The notes: generated by a model not told the origin, from the sequence alone. A DNA stretch of 64,000 bases from Woeseiaceae bacterium (GCA_021773035.1 JAJFKU010000059.1:85838-149837); one strand, 5' to 3'; positions 30,160 to 39,566 are shown, counted from the first letter of the stretch. Numbers and translations: made by a program.

Positions 30160-31220
30160 CAGTCGAAACTCCTCAGTGCCAGACCACAGGCGGTAAGCAA
30201 CGCTGTCGCGTCCTTGGTCACACCCTGCGATTTGGCTTTTGACGAAATCTTCATTTGGCCGAGCGGATCACCGACTTCTGTCGGAATACCTACACGGCTG
30301 GAGATGACATCGGCGATCCCCGGAATATTCGCGCAGCCGCCGCAGACCAGGATCATGTCCGGCTGTTCGCGACCACCACCCGACGCGAGGTAAAACTGTA
30401 ACGAACGGCTGACCTGCTGGGTCATGTCATCAATAAAGGGTTCGAGTACTTCGGGCTGGTAATTGCTCGGCAGGCCACCTTGCTTCTTGGCACGACCTGC
30501 ATCTTCCATCGATAGCCCGTAGGTACGCATGATTTCTTCGGTGAGCTGCTGGCCGCCGAAGTTAAAATCCCGTGTGTAAACGACTTTCAGATCCTTCAAG
30601 ACACTGAAGGTCGTACTGCTCGCACCGATATCGACCACGGCAACCGACTGTCCGATACCACCATCCGGAATCTGATGGCTAAGCAGGCGGCACGCGTTTT
30701 CGAGCGCGAAGGCCTCGACATCGACGATTTGCGTCTCGAGTCCGGCGGCGATCACCGCGGACTGTCGTTGCTCGACATTCTCCGTACGCGTCGCAACCAG
30801 CAAAACATCCATGAGCTCAGGGTCCTTATCGTTCGGACCGATAACCTCGTAGTCGAAGCTCACCTCTTCCATCGGGAAGGGTATGTATTGGTCAGCCTGT
30901 ATCTCAACCTGGCCTTCGAGATCTCTATCGGAGAGGCTCGACGGCATCTGAATGACCTTGGTAATCGCAGCATCGCCACTTATCGCAACGGCTACGTCCG
31001 TGGCCTTGGCCCCCGCGCGCTTGACGGCGCGACGAATGGCTTCGCCGACCGCCTTGGCGTCGACGATAGCTTTCTCATTCACTGAACTTGGGGGAGTTGG
31101 CTCTGCAGAGTAGGACTCGACGCGATAGCGCTTTCCGCTCTGCGAAAGCTCTATCAACTTGACCGACGAGGTCGTGATATCGAGGCCCAGCAATGGCTGT
31201 GTTTTATTGCCGAAAAGCAC
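30159..31220 (-). CDS. pilM: Type IV pilus assembly ATPase-like protein PilM
   Basis: Cytoplasmic actin-like ATP-binding protein that anchors PilN. The 353-residue protein has LLGLDITTSSVKLIELS, AVVDIGASSTTFSVL and LVCGGCANIPG, the actin-fold phosphate and adenosine motifs. It starts at a GTG with AAGGA seven bases upstream. It is the first gene of the pil operon and diverges from the PBP1a gene, as in many gammaproteobacteria. Confidence 0.95.
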   Translation of the reverse strand: MLFGNKTQPLLGLDITTSSVKLIELSQSGKRYRVESYSAEPTPPSSVNEKAIVDAKAVGEAIRRAVKRAGAKATDVAVAISGDAAITKVIQMPSSLSDRDLEGQVEIQADQYIPFPMEEVSFDYEVIGPNDKDPELMDVLLVATRTENVEQRQSAVIAAGLETQIVDVEAFALENACRLLSHQIPDGGIGQSVAVVDIGASSTTFSVLKDLKVVYTRDFNFGGQQLTEEIMRTYGLSMEDAGRAKKQGGLPSNYQPEVLEPFIDDMTQQVSRSLQFYLASGGGREQPDMILVCGGCANIPGIADVISSRVGIPTEVGDPLGQMKISSKAKSQGVTKDATALLTACGLALRSFD

Positions 31221-31535
31221 GTATTTTTCCTTCTAAGTCGGTAAGTTGCGAGTCATAACTACGGTCGGACCTGAGCAAAGCGATTTAACTATATATCAAT
31301 AAAATGTTAAATAAAACGTGACTTTGCTCACGATCCACCTATCCCTATGGTAATGCCTCTTCCCGGGTCGTTTCCGTGAACCAGTCGGCGGCTACCCCTG
31401 TGACTCGTTATTGCAGCATTCAGGTTCTGGCCATTATCATCGGCCGCCTTATGCTTCATCACGGGCTATTGCCCCGAAAACGCCACATTCCTTGCATCAG
31501 CCGGACATCACCGTAATCTCTAATAAGGCAGATAA
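31221..31535. other. Intergenic promoter region between pilM and PBP1a gene
   Basis: A 315-base region without a gene, between divergent operons. The pilM-proximal part is AT-rich (31280-31316) and contains TATAGT-like and TTAACAT-like elements on the minus strand that could form the pil promoter. The rest is GC-typical and shows no clear consensus promoter. A CRP-like palindrome lies at 31317-31332. Confidence 0.5.
31317..31332. promoter_or_regulatory. CRP/Vfr-like binding site
   Basis: The sequence has GTGA (31318-31321), six spacer bases, and TCAC (31328-31331), a perfect CRP-family core with an added C/G pair on each side. It lies about 100 bases upstream of the pilM start, next to the AT-rich promoter-like segment. 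CRP and Vfr bind this pattern in relatives; a role here is inferred. Confidence 0.5.
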
Positions 31536-34190
31536 ATGTCCCAAAACGGGGCTGTTCGGCCGAAAACGCCAGTAACTATGCATAATCCAATGAATAAAAA
31601 AGCTAAACCACGTCACATAAGACAACGACGAATCGCCAGATTGGCCGTTCTGCTGCTCGGATTGGGGTCGATTGGTGCCATTGGCGCCATTGCCGGCGTG
31701 ATTGGCGCTTATTACTACGTGCAGCCGAGCCTGCAGTCCGCCGAGACTATTCGGGATATTCCGCTACAGGTACCTATGCGGATATACAGCCGCGACGGCT
31801 ACCTGATCAGCGAAATCGGCTCAAAAAAGCGCATTCCGGTCACTTATGACGAGATACCCGAGCACGTAGTCCTGGCTTTCATCGCCGCTGAGGACCGCCG
31901 CTTCTTCGAGCACCCGGGTATTGACTACCGTGGCGTACTGCGAGCCTTTGTGCGCCTGATTTCAACCGGCAACGCCTCCGGCGGAGGCGGCAGCACGATC
32001 ACCCAGCAGCTCGCACGCGACTATTTTCTGAGTCTCGATCAGACCATCGCCCGCAAACTCAGCGAGGCCTTTCTTGCCTACAAGATCGAGCAGGAATTTA
32101 CGAAACAACAGATCATGGCCCTGTTCCTCAACAAAATGTTCTTCGGCCAGCGCGCCTACGGTGTCGCCGCGGCGGCGCAGGTCTTTTTCAACAAGGAACT
32201 CTCGGACATCAATGCAGCAGAAGCAGCGACGCTTGCCGGCGTGCTGCCGGCACCGTCGGTCTACAACCCGGTGTCCGGACCGGAAAACGCCCAGGTTCGT
32301 CGCGGTTACGTACTGCGACGCATGCGGGCGCTGGAATTCATCGATGACGAGACCTTTCAGGCCTCGATGAACTTTCCGCTGGAGTCGAGGCTGTATGGCG
32401 CAGCGATTGAGCTCAGCGCTCCGTTCGTCGCGGAAATGGTTCGCAGCAACATGCTGCAGCGCTACGGCGAAAGTATCTACACGGCTGGCTACCAGGTTGT
32501 CACCTCACTCGATTCGCGTCTGCAGGAGGCGGCAAACTATTCGCTGCGTAACGGCCTGCTCGAGTTTACCCGCCGACGGGGTTATCGCGGCGCACACGAC
32601 AAGGTCGAACTCAGCGAGGAAATGCTCGCAGTGCCGGCCAGCGAATGGCCGCAGGAAATACTGGAACCACTCGATCAATACGCACCGGGTGGTTTGTCGC
32701 TCGCACTGGTCACGAACGTTACGGAATCCAATGCAGCAACGATTCTCTTTCGTGACGGCAGCCAGGCAACACTGCCCTGGGCCGGTATCCGCTGGGCGAA
32801 CCCGTTTATCGATCGCGAGAACTACGGCCCGGCACCCGAGTCGGCTGCCGAGGTACTTAGCCGGGGCGATGTCATTTACGTGATGCCGACTGCGAACGGC
32901 AGCTGGGCACTGGCTGAGCCTCCGGAGGCGCAGGCCGCTGTTGTATCGCTGGATCCTTATGACGGTGCGGTGACGGCGCTGACCGGTGGCTTTGACTACA
33001 CGACCAGCAAATTCAATCGTGCCCGCCAGGCCTATCGGCAGCCGGGCTCGGCCTTCAAACCGTTCATCTATTCTGCGGCACTCGAGCACGGCAATACCGC
33101 GGCGACGGTCGTGCTGGACGCCCCCGTGGTCTACAGCTCATCCGAACTCGAGGCAGTCTGGCGTCCCATCAACTACAGCGGCCGCTTCTATGGCCCAACG
33201 CGCTTGCGGGAGGCCCTGAAGCGCTCCATGAACCTCGTCTCCGTCCGCTTGCTGCTGTTTGAAACCGGTATACCCAACGCCATCAGACACCTTAAGAAAT
33301 TCGGCTTCAGCGATGCGACGCTGATTCATAACGGTTCTCTCGCCCTGGGTGGCGGCAACGCCTCTCCGCTGGACATGGCACAAGGCTACGCGATACTCGC
33401 AAACGGCGGCCATGCCGTTACACCCTACGTCATCGATGCGATCTTCGGACCGGACGGCGAGCCGCTGTTTAGAGCTGAGCCCGCAATCGTCTGTGATGAG
33501 TGCGTAGCGACCAGTGACGGTTCGGGCGGGCACGGCGGCTCCCGATCAACCGAGAACGACATCGCCGATCAGGAGGCCCTGCTTGAGCAAATGGCCGAGG
33601 TCGTGGAAACCTATCGGCCCGATGCAAACGATGCGCCGGAACTTTTTGAAGGTATTAACGTTGCGCCGCAGGCGATCACGCAGCAGAACGCTTTTCTGAT
33701 TCAGGACATGATGCGCGACGTTATTCGTCGTGGCACCGGCATTCGCGCGTGGCGCGAGCTCGGGCGTTCAGACCTGTCCGGCAAAACCGGCACATCGAAT
33801 GACCGGCGCGACGCCTGGTTTGGCGGTTTTAATGCCGACCTCGCGACAGTGGTCTGGGTTGGTTATGACGACGACCTGCCACTGGGCCCGGGCGAGGAGG
33901 GGTCGCGAACCGCGCTTCCGATCTGGATAGAATTCGTGCGAATCGCTTTGCAGAACATACCTGAACACCAGCTGCCGATGCCCGAGGGCATTGTCACCGT
34001 CAAGATTGATCGCGATAGCGGTTGTCCCGCCCGTTCCGGCGAGGCAAACACGACCTTCGAAGTATTTCGTGAGGGTCATGTTCCCGACTGCGAGCGCGTC
34101 GAGGAAGGTTCAGACCCGTTCAACGACGCTGCGGGAATCGATCCCGATCCTGAGCAGGAAGAAGAGGAAGGATCTGAGCCGCTCTTCTGA
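31536..34190 (+). CDS. mrcA: Penicillin-binding protein 1A (class A, bifunctional)
   Basis: Polymerises and cross-links peptidoglycan. The 884-residue protein has an N-terminal membrane anchor (about 35-60), a GT51 domain with EDRRFFEHPG (catalytic E119) and GGSTITQQLARDYF, an OB-like insert, and a transpeptidase domain with the SxxK in PGSAFKP, SMN, and KTGTSN. All catalytic motifs are intact. The transpeptidase contains an extra loop with CDEC and a Gly/Ser-rich stretch near residues 650-670. The C-terminus is very acidic. AAGG lies seven bases before the ATG. Confidence 0.95.
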   Translation: MSQNGAVRPKTPVTMHNPMNKKAKPRHIRQRRIARLAVLLLGLGSIGAIGAIAGVIGAYYYVQPSLQSAETIRDIPLQVPMRIYSRDGYLISEIGSKKRIPVTYDEIPEHVVLAFIAAEDRRFFEHPGIDYRGVLRAFVRLISTGNASGGGGSTITQQLARDYFLSLDQTIARKLSEAFLAYKIEQEFTKQQIMALFLNKMFFGQRAYGVAAAAQVFFNKELSDINAAEAATLAGVLPAPSVYNPVSGPENAQVRRGYVLRRMRALEFIDDETFQASMNFPLESRLYGAAIELSAPFVAEMVRSNMLQRYGESIYTAGYQVVTSLDSRLQEAANYSLRNGLLEFTRRRGYRGAHDKVELSEEMLAVPASEWPQEILEPLDQYAPGGLSLALVTNVTESNAATILFRDGSQATLPWAGIRWANPFIDRENYGPAPESAAEVLSRGDVIYVMPTANGSWALAEPPEAQAAVVSLDPYDGAVTALTGGFDYTTSKFNRARQAYRQPGSAFKPFIYSAALEHGNTAATVVLDAPVVYSSSELEAVWRPINYSGRFYGPTRLREALKRSMNLVSVRLLLFETGIPNAIRHLKKFGFSDATLIHNGSLALGGGNASPLDMAQGYAILANGGHAVTPYVIDAIFGPDGEPLFRAEPAIVCDECVATSDGSGGHGGSRSTENDIADQEALLEQMAEVVETYRPDANDAPELFEGINVAPQAITQQNAFLIQDMMRDVIRRGTGIRAWRELGRSDLSGKTGTSNDRRDAWFGGFNADLATVVWVGYDDDLPLGPGEEGSRTALPIWIEFVRIALQNIPEHQLPMPEGIVTVKIDRDSGCPARSGEANTTFEVFREGHVPDCERVEEGSDPFNDAAGIDPDPEQEEEEGSEPLF

Positions 34191-34206
34191 GCCGAAACTT
34201 AAACCT

Positions 34207-34818
34207 ATGGGAAGAAAACGAAGCAGCGAAGACGAGCGTGCCCGCCAGGTGCTTGCGCAGGAAGCCGCACGAATCATCGTCAACCACGGCGTCCGCGATT
34301 ACCGGCTCGCGAAACAGAAAGCAGCCGATCGCCTCGGCTTCAACAGCCGCGGTTCGCTGCCAGGCAATGCGGAGATAGAAGCCGCGATCGCCGAGCACCT
34401 GCTGATATTCGGCGGCGACTCGCACAACGACCACCTCCGCCTGATGCGCGTCGCAGCATTGTCTGCAATGGAACTACTGGCCGCTTTTACACCGCGGCTG
34501 GTCGGCCCCGTGCTGGCCGGCACGGCGGACGAAAACTCCGCCGTCAACCTGCACGTCTTTGCGGACAGCGCGGAGCTTGTCGCTATGGAACTCAGCGACA
34601 TGGGGGTTAACTATCGGCCTTACGAGCGTCGCCTGAAAAGCCGCCGCGGCCAGGTGGAAAACTATGCCGGCTTCGGGTTTCATCACGGCAACAGCTCGAT
34701 CGAGGCCACCGTTTTCCCTGTTGACGGTATCCGCCAGGCGCCGATGAGTCCGATCGATGGGAGGCCTATGAAGCGGGTCGATTCCGATGCTGTGCAGTTG
34801 TTGCTCGAGCACGTTTAA
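34207..34818 (+). CDS. Conserved hypothetical protein
   Basis: Protein of 203 residues starting MGRKRSSEDE, 16 bases after the PBP1a gene and probably in its operon. The N-terminal third is basic and helical and resembles a small DNA-binding or regulatory helix bundle; the C-terminal two thirds hold a mixed fold with AVNLHVFADSAELVAMELSDMG, VENYAGFGFHHGN and EATVFPVDG. The frame is open upstream to 33991 inside the PBP1a gene but that part is not protein-like. I cannot assign a function. Confidence 0.65.
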   Translation: MGRKRSSEDERARQVLAQEAARIIVNHGVRDYRLAKQKAADRLGFNSRGSLPGNAEIEAAIAEHLLIFGGDSHNDHLRLMRVAALSAMELLAAFTPRLVGPVLAGTADENSAVNLHVFADSAELVAMELSDMGVNYRPYERRLKSRRGQVENYAGFGFHHGNSSIEATVFPVDGIRQAPMSPIDGRPMKRVDSDAVQLLLEHV

Positions 34819-34851
34819 TTGAGGCTCAGGGTCGTAGACACCTTACATTCT

Positions 34852-35033
34852 TTAGTTCTATCTGACGTCGACGCGCTGGCATTTTCGCAGGGTCATCGGT
34901 CTGGCAGGGGTTTACCGGAAATAAAGCGGATCTCGATCCCGCTTGACGGGACCGCAGGGAGCCATTCCCTGTAAGTACTCTGTCGCCCGTCCGCCTGCGC
35001 CGATTAAAGTTCGTCGACGTCAGATAGAACTAA
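34852..35033. repeat. Structured intergenic repeat, short copy
   Basis: A 182-bp element bounded by a perfect 22-bp inverted repeat (34852-34873 with 35012-35033). It shares 43 of 45 bases with the long copy on the left (34876-34920 with 21345-21389) and 65 of 68 on the right (34950-35017 with 21554-21621). It lacks the second arm of hairpin A and the first arm of hairpin B, and has a short insertion inside the former loop. It lies between the convergent gene at 34207 and gltA. Confidence 0.85.
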
Positions 35034-35047
35034 GGCCCGGAAACAAC

Positions 35048-36340
35048 CTACCGTTTATCGACCAGAACGTAATCCCGCCCCGCCGGCCCGGTATACAACT
35101 GCCTGGGCCTGGCGATCTTGGTCTTCGAATCGGAGATCATTTCACGCCAGTGCGCTGTCCAGCCGACTGCACGACCGAGTGCAAACATGACCGTAAACAT
35201 CGACGTCGGGATACCCAGAGCTTTGTAAATGATGCCCGAGTAGAAATCGACATTCGGATACAGATTCTTCTCTATAAAGTACTCGTCCTTCAGCGCGACC
35301 TGCTCCAGCTCCTGAGCGAGATCGAATAACGGCGTATCTTTACGATCCAGTTTTTGCAGCACCCGGTAGCACATCTCGCGAATAATCGTCGCGCGTGGAT
35401 CGAAGTTCTTGTAGACGCGATGACCGAAGCCCATCAGACGGAACGGATCGTTTTTGTCTTTTGCTTTTTCAACGAACTTGCCGATCTGGCTGACATCGCC
35501 AATCTCTTCGAGCATGTTGAGAACGGCTTCGTTTGCGCCGCCGTGTGCCGGTCCCCACAGCGCGGAAATACCGGCGGCGATCGCGGAGTAGGGATTTGCC
35601 CCCGAGCTGCCCGCCATGCGCACGGTCGATGTCGAGCAGTTTTGCTCGTGATCGGCGTGCAGAATGAATAGCAGGTCGAGCGCCTCGGCAGCCACCGGAT
35701 CGATCTCGTAGGGTTCGGCCGGTACTGCGAACAGCATGTGCAGCAGGTTTTCGGTGAAATTGAGATCGTTGCGCGGATAGATGAACGGTTGCCCGATATT
35801 CAGCTTGTACGCTGCCGCGGCGATGGTCGGTAACTTGGCAAGAATCCTGTGCGAGAAAATATCGCGATGCTCGGGATTCGAGGCGTCCATCTCGTCGTGA
35901 TAATACGCCGACATCGAGCCTACGACGGCGGACAACATCGCCATTGGGTGGGCGTCGTAACGAAAACCCTTGAAGAAACTCAGCATGCCCTCGTTGAGCA
36001 TCGTGTGCATGCGAATCGTGTTGTCGAATGCCTCGAGCTGAGCGCCAGTCGGCAATTCACCGTGCAGCAGCAGGTAAGAGACCTCGATAAAGCTGGAATG
36101 CTCGGCGAGTTGCTCAACCGGATAACCCCGATACATGAGGATGCCCTGCTCACCATCGATATAGGTGATATCCGACTCACAGCTGCCGGTGGACACAAAT
36201 CCGGGGTCGTAGGTGAAAACCCGCTGCTCCCGGTACAGGCGCGCAACGTCGATCACATCCGGACCCAGCGTTCCTTTTCTTACCGGCAATTCCATTTCTG
36301 AGCCATCCGGGCTCGTCAGGCGATATGCTTCGTCGCTCAT
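35048..36340 (-). CDS. gltA: Citrate synthase (type II)
   Basis: Condenses acetyl-CoA with oxaloacetate to open the TCA cycle. The 430-residue protein matches the NADH-sensitive gammaproteobacterial type in length, with an N-terminal extension domain and catalytic residues in HGGANEAV (His), [14 protein letters not shown] (His) and NVDFYSG (Asp). It ends 14 bases from the short repeat copy. Confidence 0.97.
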   Translation of the reverse strand: MSDEAYRLTSPDGSEMELPVRKGTLGPDVIDVARLYREQRVFTYDPGFVSTGSCESDITYIDGEQGILMYRGYPVEQLAEHSSFIEVSYLLLHGELPTGAQLEAFDNTIRMHTMLNEGMLSFFKGFRYDAHPMAMLSAVVGSMSAYYHDEMDASNPEHRDIFSHRILAKLPTIAAAAYKLNIGQPFIYPRNDLNFTENLLHMLFAVPAEPYEIDPVAAEALDLLFILHADHEQNCSTSTVRMAGSSGANPYSAIAAGISALWGPAHGGANEAVLNMLEEIGDVSQIGKFVEKAKDKNDPFRLMGFGHRVYKNFDPRATIIREMCYRVLQKLDRKDTPLFDLAQELEQVALKDEYFIEKNLYPNVDFYSGIIYKALGIPTSMFTVMFALGRAVGWTAHWREMISDSKTKIARPRQLYTGPAGRDYVLVDKR

Positions 36341-36420
36341 CTCTATCCTCAGTCTTTTTCGTTGTTAACCGAACGAGCATAGCAGAGCTCCCGGGGTGCC
36401 GGGATCGTGGAAAATCGCTT

Positions 36421-36455
36421 TATTAGAAACCAATAGGCCGCGTGAGCGGCATTGG
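36421..36455 (-). terminator. Possible terminator after rpmE
   Basis: On the minus strand, CCAAT and ATTGG bracket CCGC/GCGG with a TCAC loop and are followed by TTTCTAAT. The stem is interrupted by a small asymmetric bulge and the T-tract is weak, so this is a moderate candidate. It separates rpmE from gltA. Confidence 0.5.
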
Positions 36456-36457
36456 AT

Positions 36458-36661
36458 CTAGCCCATACCGTATTTCTTGCGGAACTTGTCGACGCGTCCG
36501 CCGGTATCGACGATCTTCTGCTTGCCCGTATAAAACGGGTGGCACGAGGAGCACACTTCTATAAGGAGATCCTGGCCGAGCGTCGAACGGGTATTGAACT
36601 CGTTGCCGCAACTACAGGTGACCTTGATGTCGTCGTAATTGGGATGAATGTCGGCTTTCAT
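36458..36661 (-). CDS. rpmE: Ribosomal protein L31 (zinc-binding type)
   Basis: Large-subunit ribosomal protein of 67 residues. It has the C+ type zinc ligands C16, C18, C37 and C40 (CSC and CSSC), so it is the zinc-containing paralogue and not the zinc-free YkgM type. GGAG lies about 11 bases before the ATG. Confidence 0.96.
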   Translation of the reverse strand: MKADIHPNYDDIKVTCSCGNEFNTRSTLGQDLLIEVCSSCHPFYTGKQKIVDTGGRVDKFRKKYGMG

Positions 36662-36705
36662 TTTTCTGGCTCTCCCGAGCGCGCTACTTCGTAAAAAGGG
36701 CGCGT

Positions 36706-36734
36706 AGGATATAGGGAAGCGGCAATCGCCGCAA
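36706..36734 (-). promoter_or_regulatory. Likely rpmE promoter
   Basis: On the minus strand TTGCGG (36734-36729) and TATCCT (36711-36706) are 17 bases apart, about 45 bases before the rpmE start. The match to sigma70 elements is fair. The paired DnaA boxes lie 10 bases upstream of the -35. Confidence 0.5.
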
Positions 36735-36744
36735 GCCCCGATTT

Positions 36745-36767
36745 TTATCCACAGAACCTGTGGATAA
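36745..36767. promoter_or_regulatory. Two head-to-head DnaA boxes
   Basis: TTATCCACA (36745-36753) and its reverse complement TGTGGATAA (36759-36767) are both perfect 9-mer DnaA boxes. They are separated by five bases and followed by an AT-rich stretch toward 36960. No dnaA, dnaN or mnmG is nearby, so this is not an ordinary oriC context. The role may be regulation of rpmE or DnaA titration. Confidence 0.6.
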
Positions 36768-36782
36768 GGTTGTGGAGGAAAA

Positions 36783-37028
36783 TTGAGTGAACGCCCTAAG
36801 CTGCGGTTTTTGAAAGATCGTTGTCAGAATGACTATTTTGTGTCCATTTTTGATAGCCAATCAAAATCAAACACTTACGCCGCCTTTGCAACACTCAGAG
36901 TGAGATCAGGCGCCTCTAACGCTGAAAATAAAGGCATCCCTATGCTCTTGTGCATAAATGACAGAGAGGTCGCCTGTGCCGGGATTGCCCGCATTTTGCT
37001 TTTCGGGCGACCGGAACGCGCCGCCTAG
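36783..37028 (+). CDS. Doubtful small reading frame in a 363-base gap
   Basis: An 81-codon frame that would start at TTG 36783, with GGAGG five bases upstream. Its composition is AT-rich and its codon use is unlike the neighbours, with many rare-looking codons and no recognisable domain. It ends inside the last codons of the convergent hemW. The ribosome-site-like GGAGG is the only positive sign. I list it so that the gap is covered; it may be non-coding. Confidence 0.2.
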   Translation: MSERPKLRFLKDRCQNDYFVSIFDSQSKSNTYAAFATLRVRSGASNAENKGIPMLLCINDREVACAGIARILLFGRPERAA

Positions 37029-38179
37029 TCCTCGCCGGCGATGAATTCGGACTGCAAATCGTTCAGAAACCGATGGCCGAGTTCGGTCGGCCGCCAGTTA
37101 GCCAGATCGTCCCGTTCCATCAGACCTCGCTGCCGCGCAGTCGCGGTCGCCGCCAGCAAACGGGCACTCGACAAACCGGTTCGCTGCACAAACAGGTCCT
37201 CGGCGAATCCGCCCTTGAGGCGCAGCGTATTGAGCATGAAATCGAAGATCAGGTCATCGTCACCCAGGACTTCAGGCTCCGTCTCGATGCCGCCGGCCTC
37301 CTGCGTGTTCATATACTGCAGGGGATTAGCCGGTTTGCGATAACGGTAAACACCCTCTGCGGTCGTCAGCTTGCCGTGCGCGCCCGCGCCCGCGGCCAGG
37401 TAGTCCCCAAATGACCAGTAATTCAGGTTGTGCTCGCAACGTAGCCCGTCACGCGAGTACGCCGAGACTTCGTATCGACTATAGCCATGCTCCGCCAGCA
37501 GCGCCTGGCCGTGCTCCTGAATCTCGTGGAGGAGATCGCCATCGGGCATGTTTGCTGGCGGCCGCGCCTGAAAAACCGTGTTTGGCTCCAGCGTCAGCTG
37601 GTACCAGGAAATATGTGCCGGATCGAGATCAATCGCGGCCCCCAGGTCTGCCATTGCCTGCTCGACGCTCTGCCCCGGCAGACCGTGCATCAGGTCGATA
37701 TTGATATTGTCGAAACCGCTATCCTGCGCCTCGCGAACGGCACGGTGGATATCCTCGCTGCTGTGAATCCGCCCCAGCGTAGCCAGCAGCTCGTCGCTGA
37801 AACTCTGTGCCCCGATCGACAGACGATTGACACCAGCGGCGAGATACCCCGCCGGAGCGCCGCATTCGACAGTGCCAGGATTAGCCTCCATGGTGACCTC
37901 GGCATCGCTCGCTATCGATAAGGCGGCCTGCGCGGCACTCAACAACTGACCGATTTCGGACGGCGTGAACAGGCTGGGCGTGCCACCACCGAGAAATACA
38001 CTGGAGACGACCCGGCCGTCGGCTCGCACCGATTCCCGGGCGATATCGCCGCACAACGCCGCTACGTAGCGTTGCCTGGGCGTGTTGTCCCCGGCTGTAT
38101 GGGAATTGAAGTCGCAGTATGGACATTTCCTGACACACCAGGGCAAGTGCACGTAAAGCCCCAGCGGCGGCGGTCTCAC
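37025..38179 (-). CDS. hemW: Radical SAM heme chaperone HemW
   Basis: Radical SAM protein of 384 residues. The 4Fe-4S cluster Cys residues are C15, C19 and C22 in CVRKCPYC, with the extra F after C typical of HemW; the true coproporphyrinogen oxidase HemN has a different Cys context. Also present are FLGGGTPSLF and MEANPGTVE. HemW binds heme and is thought to insert it into respiratory proteins. It overlaps rdgB by 4 bases, a conserved pairing. Confidence 0.94.
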   Translation of the reverse strand: MRPPPLGLYVHLPWCVRKCPYCDFNSHTAGDNTPRQRYVAALCGDIARESVRADGRVVSSVFLGGGTPSLFTPSEIGQLLSAAQAALSIASDAEVTMEANPGTVECGAPAGYLAAGVNRLSIGAQSFSDELLATLGRIHSSEDIHRAVREAQDSGFDNINIDLMHGLPGQSVEQAMADLGAAIDLDPAHISWYQLTLEPNTVFQARPPANMPDGDLLHEIQEHGQALLAEHGYSRYEVSAYSRDGLRCEHNLNYWSFGDYLAAGAGAHGKLTTAEGVYRYRKPANPLQYMNTQEAGGIETEPEVLGDDDLIFDFMLNTLRLKGGFAEDLFVQRTGLSSARLLAATATARQRGLMERDDLANWRPTELGHRFLNDLQSEFIAGED

Positions 38180-38784
38180 GAGAACTGACGCTGCATCAAC
38201 CGGACAAGCTTTCGAAGCGCCAGGCCACGGTGGCTGCGGGCGTTCTTTTGTTCGGGCGTGAGTGTCGCCGCACTGGTCCCGCTTTCAGGGTCGAGAAACA
38301 CAGGATCGTAGCCGAAGCCGGCAACGCCCTGTCGCTCACTCAATATCGAACCTCGCCACTCGCCGTCTGCGATCAGAGCTTGCGCCCCGTCTGCTGCTAC
38401 GAATGACGCGACGCACCGAAAAGCCGCACCGCGCTGCGGAGTTTTTACGTCGCTCATGGCCGTCAGCAGCTTGTCGATGTTGCTGTCGTCTGTGGCATTC
38501 GTTCCGGAATAGCGCGCGGAGTAAACGCCGGGTGCACCATTCAACGCGTCGACGACCAGCCCTGAATCATCGGCTATGGCCGGCAGACCGGTCAGCGCAC
38601 AGGCATGGCGCGCTTTGATAACAGAGTTTTCAGCGAACGTAGTCCCGTTTTCCTCCGCATCTTCGACACCGAGTTCCGACTGCGCGACGACCTCGATGCC
38701 GAGCTCGCCCAGCAGGCGGGCAATCTCACGAATCTTGCCCGGATTGCCGCTGGCCATGACGACCTTCTTCGGTACCGAGCTCAC
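38176..38784 (-). CDS. rdgB: XTP/dITP diphosphatase (RdgB/HAM1)
   Basis: Removes non-canonical purine triphosphates from the pool. The 202-residue protein has [10 protein letters not shown] near the N-terminus, the catalytic [22 protein letters not shown] and the C-terminal SHRGLAL. It overlaps rph and hemW by 4 bases each. Confidence 0.96.
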   Translation of the reverse strand: MSSVPKKVVMASGNPGKIREIARLLGELGIEVVAQSELGVEDAEENGTTFAENSVIKARHACALTGLPAIADDSGLVVDALNGAPGVYSARYSGTNATDDSNIDKLLTAMSDVKTPQRGAAFRCVASFVAADGAQALIADGEWRGSILSERQGVAGFGYDPVFLDPESGTSAATLTPEQKNARSHRGLALRKLVRLMQRQFS

Positions 38785-39506
38785 GACAGCGCCGTCGTAA
38801 TCGCCTCGTTTTGTGTTGCGATGATATCGACGATACCGCTTCGCGCGAGACCAAGCATCGCCGCGAATTCATCGTCTGTGAACGCATGCCCCTCCGCCGT
38901 ACCCTGCACCTCGATGAAACGACCGGCCTCGTTCATCACAATGTTCATATCCGTTTCGGCCTCGGAGTCTTCGGCGTAGTCGAGATCGAGTACCGGCGTG
39001 CCGCTGTATATACCGACCGACACCGCGGCAACCTGCCCATGCAGCGGGTTCTCTTTCAGCTTGCCCTTTGCGGCAAGCCGCTGCATCGCGATGGCGAGTG
39101 CGACGTAGGCGCCACTGATCGATGCCGTTCTCGTTCCACCGTCAGCCTGAAGTACGTCGCAGTCGAGGGTTACCGAACGCTCCCCGAGCGCCTTCAGGTC
39201 GGTAACGGCTCTTAGCGAACGACCGATCAGGCGCTGGATTTCAAGCGTACGACCACCTTGTTTACCACGGCTCGCCTCACGCCCGGAGCGGGTGTGCGTC
39301 GCTCGCGGCAACATGCCGTACTCGCCGGTCACCCAGCCGCGGCCCTTACCGCGCATCCAGCCGGGAACACGCTCTTCGATACTGGCGGTACACAGTACCT
39401 GGGTGTCACCAAAGGACGCCAGAACGCTACCCTCCGCGTGCTTCGTAAAGTCGGTCACGAAGCGAACTTCGCGCAATGTTGCGGGGTCGCGGCCGCTGGG
39501 TCGCAT
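38781..39506 (-). CDS. rph: Ribonuclease PH
   Basis: Phosphorolytic 3'-5' exoribonuclease that trims tRNA 3' ends. The 241-residue protein starts [16 protein letters not shown] and has [23 protein letters not shown], and [15 protein letters not shown]. It is full length with no frameshift, unlike the E. coli K-12 gene. It heads the rph-rdgB-hemW unit. Confidence 0.97.
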   Translation of the reverse strand: MRPSGRDPATLREVRFVTDFTKHAEGSVLASFGDTQVLCTASIEERVPGWMRGKGRGWVTGEYGMLPRATHTRSGREASRGKQGGRTLEIQRLIGRSLRAVTDLKALGERSVTLDCDVLQADGGTRTASISGAYVALAIAMQRLAAKGKLKENPLHGQVAAVSVGIYSGTPVLDLDYAEDSEAETDMNIVMNEAGRFIEVQGTAEGHAFTDDEFAAMLGLARSGIVDIIATQNEAITTALS

Positions 39507-39566
39507 AATTATTCTCCGTTGATTGCCAGATGACTGGCTGACAAGCGCTCGCTCAGAGTTGCTGGT

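Noticed and set aside
31272..31330. GAGCAAAG paired with CTTTGCTC as a large stem-loop upstream of pilM
   Set aside because: The arms are 8 bp and 42 bases apart; the CRP-like site already explains the right arm and chance is likely.
36745..36960. Chromosomal replication origin
   Set aside because: Only two DnaA boxes are present and dnaA, dnaN, mnmG and gyrB are absent. A secondary DnaA-binding site is more likely.
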